Positions 56,839 to 64,000 of a stretch of DNA of 64,000 nt are shown here, in pieces. The stretch lies in NCBI RefSeq assembly GCF_025699295.1, contig NZ_JAILWB010000002.1:124001-188000 (forward strand). Reading direction: 5' to 3'. Positions within the stretch are counted from its first letter, which is position 1. Each line of letters begins with the position of its first letter. A program made the position numbers and the translations under genes. A model generated the notes under the pieces. The model searched no databases. It was not told the origin of the DNA and saw nothing but the letters and a program-made list of their open reading frames with translations. The DNA comes from Hydrogenophaga sp. (GTDB lineage: Bacteria; Pseudomonadota; Gammaproteobacteria; Burkholderiales; Burkholderiaceae_C).

Positions 56839-57651
56839 CTAGGCGAATGCAATCAATTGGGCATCGTTCTCGAGAGCAGAAAGAACGCTGACTCCGGTGA
56901 TCTGCGAGCTTTTTGGGTTGGACGGCTCGCTGCGGCCCGCAACGGTTACTTGCAACCTGGAGCCCGCACCCTCGGCCTCAATGCGCCCGATGTTTTCTTT
57001 GGTTCCGGGGTCTGCTATCAGGACCACGGAGGTCTGGTCCAGGCCAAGACCGGCGAGCGCAACAGCGGCCGCCAGGTTCGCGTTCTTGGGGTATTTCAAA
57101 GCGGCTTCCCGGGCCGATCCTTCGAAGAAGATGGTCGGCGCTTTGATGTTGTCCAGATCAAGAGCCTGCTCGGCAGCCGTTCCCTTCCACGATTGCGGTG
57201 GCTTGACGGAGGTATAGACGACTTGCCTAAGGCCTGCCCGCCGCAGCGCGAGCAACCCGTCCAGCCCTGCGATGGCGCCCACGGGCACGAGAACGCGCAC
57301 GCTCCGCTCGGCCGCAGCAGCGAGCAACTCGTCGAACACAGCTTGGCTCGCCAGCGATCCCACCGACAAAACCATCAGATCAACGCCGGCCCGCAGGACC
57401 TTGGTGCCCAGGTCCCGAACGGCAGGCTGACCCGCGAGCTCGACCACCACATCGAGATCATTGGCCAGAAACTCGTCGAAGTCTGCCGTGATTCGAATGG
57501 CGTCGCCCAGCAGGGCGCGAGCCTCATCTACCTGATGACTTCTGGCCAGCAGGCTTGCAATCTCGTGCCCTGCAACCGGTGCGTCCAACCATGCTTGAGT
57601 GACCGTGCGGCCAATCGCGCCAAATCCAATAATGCCAACCCGTTTTGTCAT
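56839..57651 (-). CDS. nadX: L-aspartate dehydrogenase
   Basis: 270 residues. Rossmann start KRVGIIGFGAIGRTVTQAWL, then DVVVELAGQPAVRDLGTKVL, MVLSVGSLA, VPVGAIAGLDGLLALRRAGL, VVYTSVKPPQSWKGTAAEQ and YPKNANLAAAVALAGLG, all NadX/AspDH landmarks (the SVKPP block and PKNAN block hold the active-site region). It oxidises L-aspartate to iminoaspartate/oxaloacetate and ammonia with NAD(P)+. Placed upstream of an Asp/Asn importer and an asparaginase, it points to use of these amino acids as carbon and nitrogen source rather than to NAD synthesis. Confidence 0.9.
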   Translation of the reverse strand: MTKRVGIIGFGAIGRTVTQAWLDAPVAGHEIASLLARSHQVDEARALLGDAIRITADFDEFLANDLDVVVELAGQPAVRDLGTKVLRAGVDLMVLSVGSLASQAVFDELLAAAAERSVRVLVPVGAIAGLDGLLALRRAGLRQVVYTSVKPPQSWKGTAAEQALDLDNIKAPTIFFEGSAREAALKYPKNANLAAAVALAGLGLDQTSVVLIADPGTKENIGRIEAEGAGSRLQVTVAGRSEPSNPKSSQITGVSVLSALENDAQLIAFA

Positions 57652-57732
57652 GTCGCACAGTCTGCAGAAATGCGTGTGGCAACGCAGACCTATCTTGCGA
57701 ACGCAGCGTTGCACAAACTGCAACACATGTGG

Positions 57733-58611
57733 CTAGAACATCCGTTCCAATTCGGAATAGAACAGTTTGAGCAGCCGGCTGGGGCGGCGCTCCCGCAAGG
57801 TGATGACATCCGCAGTAGTCTCATTCAACGCTGTCGAATCGATCACGACGGTTTTCAGGATATTGGCCCGTCTTTCGCTGTCGAAGCTCATGCGAGGCAG
57901 GACACTGACGGCCCCCGAACGCGCGAACGCCCGTAGCGCATCAAAAGAGTTGGTCACGAGGCTGGGCATGAGTTTCAGTCCGCACTTGCGCGCTTCTTCG
58001 TCAAGGATGGAGCGCACGCCGAAAGTCGTTTCGGGAATACCCAGGGCAACACGGGAGAGCTCATGCAGGGCAACGCTTTCCTTGAAGGCCCAGTCGTGGT
58101 TCGGGCTGACCGCAAGGACCACGGGCTCCACATACCTGGCCAGCACGGTGAGGTCAGGGTCGGGCGCAGCGCAGAACGTGACGCCGACGTCCACCTCACT
58201 GGTCTTGACCGCCTCGAAGACCCGTCCTGCCGGCAACATCGACAACGAAAAAGTGACATCGAAGAATTTCTCTCTTAGCGCTGCAATGGCGTCGATTACC
58301 TTGCCCATGGTGCTTTCGACGGCAGCCACGCGAATATGCCCCTTGAGGCCACGGCGCTCGTTCACGTCGGCGCGCAAGGTGTCGTATTCGAGAACGACGG
58401 ATTGCGCAAATTGGGCCACCAGCTTGCCGGCATGGGTGGGGGCCACACCGGTCGAAGACCGGTCCAGCAAGGTGGCACCAATCTGGTGCTCTAGTTGCTG
58501 TATCTGGCGCGTGATAGATGATGCCGAAACGCCGAGCAGATCGCTTGCCGCTCGCACGGATCCGGCTCGCACGACCTCGTGAAACACTCGAAGTGGACCA
58601 GGAAACATCAT
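57733..58611 (-). CDS. LysR-family regulator
   Basis: About 292 residues. HTH: RVFHEVVRAGSVRAASDLLG then VSASSITRQIQQLEHQIGAT and LLDRSSTGVAPTHAGKLV. The effector domain has HIRVAAVESTMGKVIDAIAA and ALREKFFDVTFSLSMLPAGR, and VSVLPRMSFDSERRANIL near the end. It is divergent from the aminotransferase gene (66-bp gap) and lies upstream of nadX on the same strand, so it probably controls one or both. Start at 58611 (ATGATG). Confidence 0.9.
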   Translation of the reverse strand: MMFPGPLRVFHEVVRAGSVRAASDLLGVSASSITRQIQQLEHQIGATLLDRSSTGVAPTHAGKLVAQFAQSVVLEYDTLRADVNERRGLKGHIRVAAVESTMGKVIDAIAALREKFFDVTFSLSMLPAGRVFEAVKTSEVDVGVTFCAAPDPDLTVLARYVEPVVLAVSPNHDWAFKESVALHELSRVALGIPETTFGVRSILDEEARKCGLKLMPSLVTNSFDALRAFARSGAVSVLPRMSFDSERRANILKTVVIDSTALNETTADVITLRERRPSRLLKLFYSELERMF

Positions 58612-58677
58612 GGCCTGCACTCTAGGCGCCAACCGTACCCTTATCAACCGAAATCTCCACTTTTGAATCACTGTCCC

Positions 58678-59817
58678 ATGATGCGATCACATTTTTCTTT
58701 CGAACCTGGCGTTTGCTATCTGGACGCCGCGTCCATAACTCCCCGCCCCGTTGCCGGCGTGAGTGCAGGACAGGTAGCTCTTGATGCATCGGCGCGGCCA
58801 TGGCACCGGCGCGAGCACAAGGCAGCGCTGATCGAGGCGGTGAGGGCGCTGGCCGCTGAAGCCATCGGGGCAAACGAATCGCACATCGCACTGGTCAACT
58901 CCGTCAGCTATGGCATGGCAACAGCTGCGGCCAATGTGCCGGTGCGGGCAGGCAGACAGATACTGTTGCTGGAGGACGACCATCCTTCCTCATCCCTGAT
59001 CTGGAACCACACCGCAGCGGCATCACAGGCAGCGGTGCGTGTCGTTCCGCGCCCCCGCTCGGGGGACTGGACAAGCGCAGTGCTCACCGCAATCGAGAAC
59101 GGACCCATGATCGATGTTGCCGTGCTGCCACCCGTGCACTGGGCTGACGGCTGCACACTGGACCTTGAGCGCATTGCTCCCGTGGTCCGCAGCCGGGGTA
59201 TCGCGCTGATCGTGGATGCCACCCAGGCGGTGGGCGTGATTGAGCTGAATGCACCGCAGCTTGACGTTGACTTCATGATGTTCCCGGCCTACAAGTGGCT
59301 CCTAGGTCCATATGGCCTGGCGTTTCTGTACGCACACCCCCGGCACCATGAGGGGGTCACTCTTGAGCAGCACATGGGAACGCGCAAATCGCCAGCGTTG
59401 CGCCGCGGCGGTTCAATGGGCGATTTTTCACATATCGAAGGGGCCGTACGGTTTGACCGGGGAGAGCGCGACGACGAAGTCTTGATGGCGGTTGCTGCCG
59501 AAGGCATGCGGCTGGCGCTGCATCAAGCGCCTGCAGAAAAACAAGCCCTTCTGTGGACACTGAACGATCAGTTGGTTTCATCGCTCGCTGGTACACCATA
59601 TAAGACATTCGACCGGGCGCACCGCAGCCCGCACATCCTTAGCATCGAGACCGGCGCGATTGATGTCGTTAATCTCGCCGCCGAGTTGGAGCGGCTGTCT
59701 GTGTTCGTGAGTCCAAGGCGGGGTTTCTTGCGCGTTGCGCCTTATGTGTACAACACGCCTGAAGATGTCGAGGCGTTCGTCGTCGCGCTCCGGTCTGCGG
59801 CGTCAAGCAGGTGCTGA
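58678..59817 (+). CDS. Class V aminotransferase-family PLP enzyme
   Basis: About 379 residues. VCYLDAASITPRPVAGVSAG at the start, IALVNSVSYGMATAAANVPV, then the PLP Asp in ALIVDATQAVGVIELNAPQL and the Schiff-base Lys in DFMMFPAYKWLLGPYGLAFL; VFVSPRRGFLRVAPYVYNTP closes the fold. The class includes transaminases, cysteine desulfurases and lyases; the substrate is not clear. Its divergent pairing with the LysR gene beside the aspartate operon suggests an amino-acid substrate. Confidence 0.85.
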   Translation: MMRSHFSFEPGVCYLDAASITPRPVAGVSAGQVALDASARPWHRREHKAALIEAVRALAAEAIGANESHIALVNSVSYGMATAAANVPVRAGRQILLLEDDHPSSSLIWNHTAAASQAAVRVVPRPRSGDWTSAVLTAIENGPMIDVAVLPPVHWADGCTLDLERIAPVVRSRGIALIVDATQAVGVIELNAPQLDVDFMMFPAYKWLLGPYGLAFLYAHPRHHEGVTLEQHMGTRKSPALRRGGSMGDFSHIEGAVRFDRGERDDEVLMAVAAEGMRLALHQAPAEKQALLWTLNDQLVSSLAGTPYKTFDRAHRSPHILSIETGAIDVVNLAAELERLSVFVSPRRGFLRVAPYVYNTPEDVEAFVVALRSAASSRC

Positions 59818-59844
59818 GCAGCAAAAGCGATCTATCAGTCTGCT

Positions 59845-59968
59845 TGTGCAGTACGTTCTCGTGAACGTCCAGGTCCCTTGCCGCCTGAGCCGCAGAAACA
59901 CCACGCTCGACCACAAACTTGACCGCCTCGAGCTTGGGCTCTCGGCTGAATGTCCTTCTTCTGTCCAT
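59845..59968 (-). pseudogene. IS3-family OrfA remnant
   Basis: From 59968 the minus strand reads MDRRRTFSREPKLEAVKFVV and ERGVSAAQAARDLDVHENVL, the N-terminal HTH of an IS3-family OrfA, and then loses similarity after about 42 residues. The rest of the element, including OrfB, is missing. The upstream bases up to about 60,010 may be the IS end. A decayed insertion. Confidence 0.75.
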
Positions 59969-60009
59969 GAGTCACCTCCAGTTTCATCTTCCTGGAGTTG
60001 ACCAACTTC

Positions 60010-60385
60010 GGTGGACGGATACCGGTTTGATTCTCAAACCGTTTCGTACATTGTCGGCGCATGCACGGTGGCATCGTCGACATGAACAATGGCATGCCGC
60101 CACGTTGCCGGAACCCGCGTGAGCTAATTGGCAGCGACACGCCGACGGCTTCGGCCGCCTTCTCGCTCGTGATTCCGTAGGCAGTCTGCTGCCAGAACTA
60201 ACGCTTCACTTCTAGCCAAAGTGACGGTGCTCCAGGTGAGCGCATCGCGCTACGTTCCGCCTGCTTCTGCATCCAACTCGCAGGTCGGCCCCACATTTCG
60301 AATTTGGCGATCTATACGCCAGATCAACGGCGTGCGAGTTTTTCAGGGTGGAATATGCATTCAAAACGAATAAAACATGTAAGAT
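60010..60385. other. Gap upstream of the alcohol dehydrogenase gene
   Basis: No gene seen. The left part is IS debris; the right part becomes AT-rich near 60,340-60,430, where a promoter and operator for the next gene are likely. Confidence 0.4.
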
Positions 60386-60399
60386 TGAATCATCATTCA
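60386..60399 (+). promoter_or_regulatory. Operator-like 14-mer upstream of the ADH gene
   Basis: TGAATCATCATTCA, a near-palindrome directly before a -10-like TTTAAT (60401-60406). It matches 10 of 14 positions of TGACTCACTGTTCA at 61644, which sits in the same place before the TATAAT of the next unit. A TetR-type repressor site shared by the two transcripts is inferred. Confidence 0.45.
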
Positions 60400-60458
60400 T
60401 TTTAATATGACAAAACCTAGACCCTTTGGGTGCATAGGGATGTGTTTCGAGAGGGCGT

Positions 60459-61481
60459 ATGAAAGCTTGGCGCTTTGTGGGAAAAGGTTCTCCTCCGCGT
60501 TTTATGGAGCTACCAGTTCCTGAGCCAGGTCCCGGGCAGGTTCGCATTCGCATTGGAGGCGCTGGTGTCTGTCACTCGGACTTGCATCTGCTGGAGTCAG
60601 GGCGCGAAGGTGGTGCGTCCATGTTCACCTTGGGTCATGAGAACGCAGGGTGGGTGGATGCGCTCGGTGCTGGCGTCACCGATTTCAAGGAAGGTGATGC
60701 CGTGGCTGTGTACGGCAAATGGGGGTGCGGCCAATGCGCTGCTTGCCTACGCTCGTGTGAAAACTATTGCACGAGCGTCTTGCCAAATCGCCCCGCGCTC
60801 TTTGGTGGCGCAGGGGTGGACGGTGGCATGGCCGAGTACATGGTTGTTCCATCGTCTCGGCATTTGGTTCTGCTGAAGCATCTGAAGCCTAGCATGGCGG
60901 CGCCCTTGACCGATGCTGCGTTGACGCCCTATCACGCCATAAAACGGGCTCGGCATGTGCTGAGCCCTGGGGTGTCGGTCGCGGTCATCGGTGTAGGCGG
61001 TTTGGGGCATATGGCCGTCCAGATTCTGAAGGCGATCACAGCCTGCAAGATCATTGCGCTGGATGTGGACGATGAAAAACTGAATCTAGCTTTGAAGGCT
61101 GGTGCTCACACGGTTTTGAACTGTCGAGGTATGGCATCGGTGGAACTGATTGAGGGGGCTTCGTGCGGGCTCGTGCTCGACTGTGTTGGAAGTCATGAGT
61201 CGATGAAAACCGCTTTGGCACTTACCGGCGTTGATGGCCATTTGATGGTTTTGGGTCTTGCTGGAGGAGTGCTTCCCTTTTCAAAGTCTGCTGTTCCATG
61301 GGGAGCGACGTTGAGCTTTCCTTACTGGGGGTCGAGGGCTGAGCTGCAGGAGGTCATTTGTCTTGCAGAGTCCGGCCTCATCCAGCCTCACGTGACGTTT
61401 CATCCCTTGAGTGCTGGGGGCGCGGTGATCTCAGATTTGCAAGAGGGGCGCGTGCTCGGCCGCGCGGTGCTGGTTCCCTAG
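60459..61481 (+). CDS. Zinc-dependent alcohol dehydrogenase (MDR family)
   Basis: 340 residues. Catalytic Zn site: GVCHSDLHLLESG (Cys, His) and GHENAGWVDALGAGV (His-Glu). Structural Zn site: CGQCAACLRSCENYC (four Cys). Cofactor site VAVIGVGGLGHMAVQIL, with a following Asp (ALDVDDEK) that suggests NAD+ over NADP+. Medium-chain ADHs of this kind oxidise primary or aromatic/alicyclic alcohols. Together with the hydratase, acyl-CoA dehydrogenase and SDR downstream it suggests breakdown of an alcohol via CoA esters; substrate not known. Confidence 0.9.
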   Translation: MKAWRFVGKGSPPRFMELPVPEPGPGQVRIRIGGAGVCHSDLHLLESGREGGASMFTLGHENAGWVDALGAGVTDFKEGDAVAVYGKWGCGQCAACLRSCENYCTSVLPNRPALFGGAGVDGGMAEYMVVPSSRHLVLLKHLKPSMAAPLTDAALTPYHAIKRARHVLSPGVSVAVIGVGGLGHMAVQILKAITACKIIALDVDDEKLNLALKAGAHTVLNCRGMASVELIEGASCGLVLDCVGSHESMKTALALTGVDGHLMVLGLAGGVLPFSKSAVPWGATLSFPYWGSRAELQEVICLAESGLIQPHVTFHPLSAGGAVISDLQEGRVLGRAVLVP

Positions 61482-61643
61482 GTTGAGTTGCTGTGTATGG
61501 GTCAGTTGCCTGCCCGGATGACTGCCTCGTCAGACGGCGAAGTGCGATGACCTTGGTGCATGTCCTCGCGCTTGAGCTCGGCGCAGGCGGGTGTTCTTCT
61601 GTGGGAATACGACATGCGTCCGTTGGTGAATTTATATGAAAAT

Positions 61644-61663
61644 TGACTCACTGTTCATATAAT
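61644..61663 (+). promoter_or_regulatory. Promoter and operator-like site of the hydratase operon
   Basis: A 14-mer TGACTCACTGTTCA (61644-61657) is followed at once by a perfect -10 box TATAAT (61658-61663). Larger symmetry is present as TATATGAA/TTCATATA arms around it, and a 12-bp palindrome AATGCTAGCATT follows. The 14-mer occupies the spacer of the promoter, a repressor position. Confidence 0.5.
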
Positions 61664-61730
61664 GCTAGCATTGATTCATTGCTCTCCCATTGGAGTCCGC
61701 TCTCTCGAGCGCTGCGCTTAGCCGCGGCAC

Positions 61731-62531
61731 ATGGCACAGATTCAACGCATCATGATCAATACATTTTTTCGTCCTGACGGCCTTGCCGTGATCGAGTTGG
61801 ATGATCCGCGTGGCGTGAATGCGATCGATGCGGAGGTTGCGCTTGAGCTGGCTGATGCCGTGCAGTCCGTCGAACGCGCCGAGGGCGTTCGCGTGGTTTT
61901 GTTGCGCAGCACAGGGAAATGCTTTGGCGTTGGCGGCAACGTGTCTTGGTTCGATGTCGAAAAACCGGGCCTTGAGCAGCGCATAGGGGACACGCTGAGC
62001 GCTATTGGGCGGGCCATTGAGGGGCTGCGTTCGATGCCGGCCGTTGTGGTGGCTGCTGTGCATGGGGCCGTTGCCGGCGGCTCGCTTGGCCTGATGTTCG
62101 CGGCGGACCTGGTGATCGCGCATTCTGAAACGCGCTTCAGTTTGGCGTACGCAAAGATTGGTGCAACCCCCGATGCTGGTACGTCTTACTTCCTCACTCG
62201 CGGGCTTGGGGAGCGCCGCGCGCTTGAGTTGCTGCTCTTGAGCGACGGTTTTGATGCAGAGAGGGCGCGAGAGCTCGGTCTGGTCAACTTCGTTGCAGAG
62301 GGTGAGGCATTTGAGAGTGCCAGCGATGCGTTGGTCCAGCGCCTGCTGGCTGGTCCTCAAGAGGCGTTTCGGTCTGCAAAGCGCCTGGTGCGTTCGGCGA
62401 GCGAGTCGGAGCTTTCCGACCACATGCAGAAAGAGGCGCGGGCCTTCGTAGAGATCAGCCAGTCGGCCGACTTCATTGAAGGTGTGCGTGCCTTTCTCGC
62501 TAAGCGCCCGCCGAAATTTTCGAACCAGTGA
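61731..62531 (+). CDS. Enoyl-CoA hydratase/isomerase
   Basis: 266 residues, crotonase fold. AVIELDDPRGVNAIDAEVAL, then CFGVGGNVSWFDVEKPG (oxyanion loop), AAVHGAVAGGSLGLMFAADL, and FSLAYAKIGATPDAGTSYFL; the usual second catalytic Glu position reads Asp-Ala-Gly (PDAGTSY), typical of PaaG-like hydratase/isomerases. First gene of an operon with the acyl-CoA dehydrogenase (31 bp downstream) and SDR. Confidence 0.9.
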   Translation: MAQIQRIMINTFFRPDGLAVIELDDPRGVNAIDAEVALELADAVQSVERAEGVRVVLLRSTGKCFGVGGNVSWFDVEKPGLEQRIGDTLSAIGRAIEGLRSMPAVVVAAVHGAVAGGSLGLMFAADLVIAHSETRFSLAYAKIGATPDAGTSYFLTRGLGERRALELLLLSDGFDAERARELGLVNFVAEGEAFESASDALVQRLLAGPQEAFRSAKRLVRSASESELSDHMQKEARAFVEISQSADFIEGVRAFLAKRPPKFSNQ

Positions 62532-62561
62532 CCTTCATTGGAAAAACACCCAAGGATAGAA

Positions 62562-63740
62562 ATGTTAGATCTGTCGCCAATTGATTTTGGTTTGGATGAG
62601 TCCATCCGCATGCTGCGTGACTCTGTCAGGAGTTTTGTGCAGTCCGAGCTTGCTCCTAGAGCAAGTGCTATCGAGTCTGCCAATGACTTTCCGAAGGACA
62701 TGTGGCGCAAGTTCGGGGACATGGGTCTGCTGGGGATCACCGTGGCCGAGGCGGACGGCGGATCGGGTTTGGGCTATCTGGCGCACATCGTGGCGATGGA
62801 GGAGATATCCCGTGTATCGGCTGCGGTCGGTATGTCCTACGGTGCGCACTCCAACTTGTGCGTGAACCAGATTGCTCGCAATGGGTCGGTGGCGCAGAAG
62901 CAAAAATACCTGCCTGGCTTGGTGTCGGGTACGCATGTAGGCGCTTTGGCAATGTCGGAGAGTGGGGCGGGCTCAGATGTCGTTTCCATGAAGCTGCGAG
63001 CAGCACCCTCGGGTGACGGTTTTGTGCTCAATGGGACAAAGATGTGGATCACCAACGGTCCCGATGCAGATACCTTGGTCGTTTACGCCAAGACCGATCC
63101 CAGCGCAGGTTCGAAAGGGATCACCGCATTTATTGTGGAGCGCGAGTTCAAGGGGTTCAGCACATCCCAGAAGCTGGACAAGTTGGGTATGCGTGGTTCG
63201 AACACCTGTGAACTGATTTTTGAGAACTGCTTCATCCCTGCGGAGAATGTGCTCGGTCAGGTTGGCGGTGGGGTGAAGGTTCTCATGTCGGGCTTGGACT
63301 ACGAGCGGGCTGTGATGGCTGCAGGGCCAGTTGGAATCATGGCGGCATGCATGGATCTGGCTGTGCCCTATACCCATGACCGTGCCCAGTTTGGACAACC
63401 CATCGGCCAGTTCCAGCTGATCCAGGGCAAGCTGGCTGACATGTACACAGCGCTGATGACCTCGCGCGCTTATCTGTACGGGGTTGCACGTGCGCTGGAT
63501 GCGAAGCATATCGATGGACACGCTGCCAGGAAGGACTGTGCCGCCACGATCTTGTACGCGGCAGAAAAGGCGACGTGGATGGCTGGAGAAACCATTCAGA
63601 TTCTGGGTGGTACGGGTTACATGAACGAGTGTCCGGCGGGGCGTTACTGGCGTGACGCGAAGATCTTCGAGATCGGCGCAGGAACCTCCGAGATCCGTCG
63701 CATGCTGATTGGCCGTCAACTCTTTTCGGAGAACGCATGA
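62562..63740 (+). CDS. Acyl-CoA dehydrogenase, isovaleryl-CoA-dehydrogenase-like
   Basis: 392 residues, full length. FAD/substrate motifs: [56 protein letters not shown], and the closing [40 protein letters not shown] puts a Glu where isovaleryl-CoA dehydrogenases hold their catalytic base, and [16 protein letters not shown] fits that branch too. Start ATG 62562 (AAGGA upstream). A branched or alicyclic acyl-CoA is the likely substrate. It overlaps the SDR start. Confidence 0.9.
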   Translation: MLDLSPIDFGLDESIRMLRDSVRSFVQSELAPRASAIESANDFPKDMWRKFGDMGLLGITVAEADGGSGLGYLAHIVAMEEISRVSAAVGMSYGAHSNLCVNQIARNGSVAQKQKYLPGLVSGTHVGALAMSESGAGSDVVSMKLRAAPSGDGFVLNGTKMWITNGPDADTLVVYAKTDPSAGSKGITAFIVEREFKGFSTSQKLDKLGMRGSNTCELIFENCFIPAENVLGQVGGGVKVLMSGLDYERAVMAAGPVGIMAACMDLAVPYTHDRAQFGQPIGQFQLIQGKLADMYTALMTSRAYLYGVARALDAKHIDGHAARKDCAATILYAAEKATWMAGETIQILGGTGYMNECPAGRYWRDAKIFEIGAGTSEIRRMLIGRQLFSENA

Positions 63741-64000
63741 TGAACGCAGGCACTCAACTTCAAGCTGGCGGCAAGCGTGTTGCGTTGGTGACGGGGGGCG
63801 GTTCTGGTATCGGACGGGCTGCCGCTCTGGCGTGGGCACGCGAAGGTGTCCGGCTGCTGTTGGTCGATCTTGATGATTCGGCCGGCACGCGGACGACTGA
63901 GGAGGTGCGCTCTATTGGTGGTGAGGCTGACTACATGCATGTCGACGTCCGCAACGAAGCCGATTGCTCCCACGCGGTTGCAAAAGCGCTTGAGCTTTAT
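63737..64000 (+). CDS. Short-chain dehydrogenase/reductase, N-terminal part
   Basis: The gene runs off the window after about 88 residues. Visible are the cofactor loop [40 protein letters not shown] (Asp after the second strand, so NAD+ is likely), and the start of the next strand ([14 protein letters not shown]). The start codons ATGATG overlap the stop of the acyl-CoA dehydrogenase, so they are coupled. It probably oxidises the 3-hydroxyacyl-CoA made by the hydratase. Confidence 0.9.
   Translation, partial: MMNAGTQLQAGGKRVALVTGGGSGIGRAAALAWAREGVRLLLVDLDDSAGTRTTEEVRSIGGEADYMHVDVRNEADCSHAVAKALELY

Overview
The window is a high-GC betaproteobacterial chromosome segment. Gene content and order (nusA-infB-rbfA-truB-typA, guaB-guaA, smpB-ratA-rnfH) and the look of the proteins suggest Burkholderiales, probably Comamonadaceae; the genus is inference.

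Layout. (1) 1-13,892 is ordinary core genome: the nusA/infB translation operon, a DMT transporter, a 3-hydroxyisobutyryl-CoA hydrolase-like enzyme, smpB, ratA, rnfH, a DUF4124 protein, guaB and guaA. (2) At the 3' end of guaA an island begins with a tyrosine recombinase (14,119-15,525), preceded by helically phased TCCCA repeats. A 5'-truncated cusA/czcA efflux gene follows, cut at a short sequence that resembles a tmRNA 3' end plus terminator. (3) A second P4-type integrase (18,209), an AlpA-like regulator and two inovirus Gp2/YfjJ-like genes form a low-GC phage-satellite-like module up to about 24.2 kb. (4) 24.6-30.3 kb is an ICE-type module on the minus strand (RDF-like protein, YqaJ exonuclease, DUF932, small membrane proteins, a lipoprotein), with terminator-like hairpins in nearly every gap, and an XRE regulator on the plus strand. 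(5) 30,826-35,291 holds a tight three-gene cassette: a 954-residue histidine-kinase-like protein, a stand-alone receiver, and a receiver fused to a nucleoside phosphorylase. I do not recognise it as a named system, and it is the best candidate here for an undescribed signalling or conflict system. A decayed integrase lies just downstream. (6) 36-49 kb is IS-rich and defence-like: two IS21 elements, a small DUF6933-like gene split by the second one, a SIR2-domain protein, an IS3 (IS407-like) element, and a retron (XRE regulator, VTG-motif reverse transcriptase, a candidate msr-msd RNA with its own promoter and operator), then a DUF3223-like protein and a secreted thermonuclease. (7) An IS66 element (49,070-52,070) splits the asparaginase gene at the end of an aspartate/asparagine operon (nadX, ABC transporter JQMP), next to a LysR regulator and a class V aminotransferase. 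(8) From 60.4 kb to the end lies an acyl-CoA/alcohol catabolic cluster (ADH, enoyl-CoA hydratase, isovaleryl-CoA-dehydrogenase-like enzyme, SDR). Its two promoters appear to share a 14-bp operator.

The ends of all four complete IS elements could be placed to the base from terminal inverted repeats and target duplications (7, 6, 4 and 8 bp). In two cases removing the IS restores an open frame across the junction. All functional calls are from reading the sequence; no database search was run.
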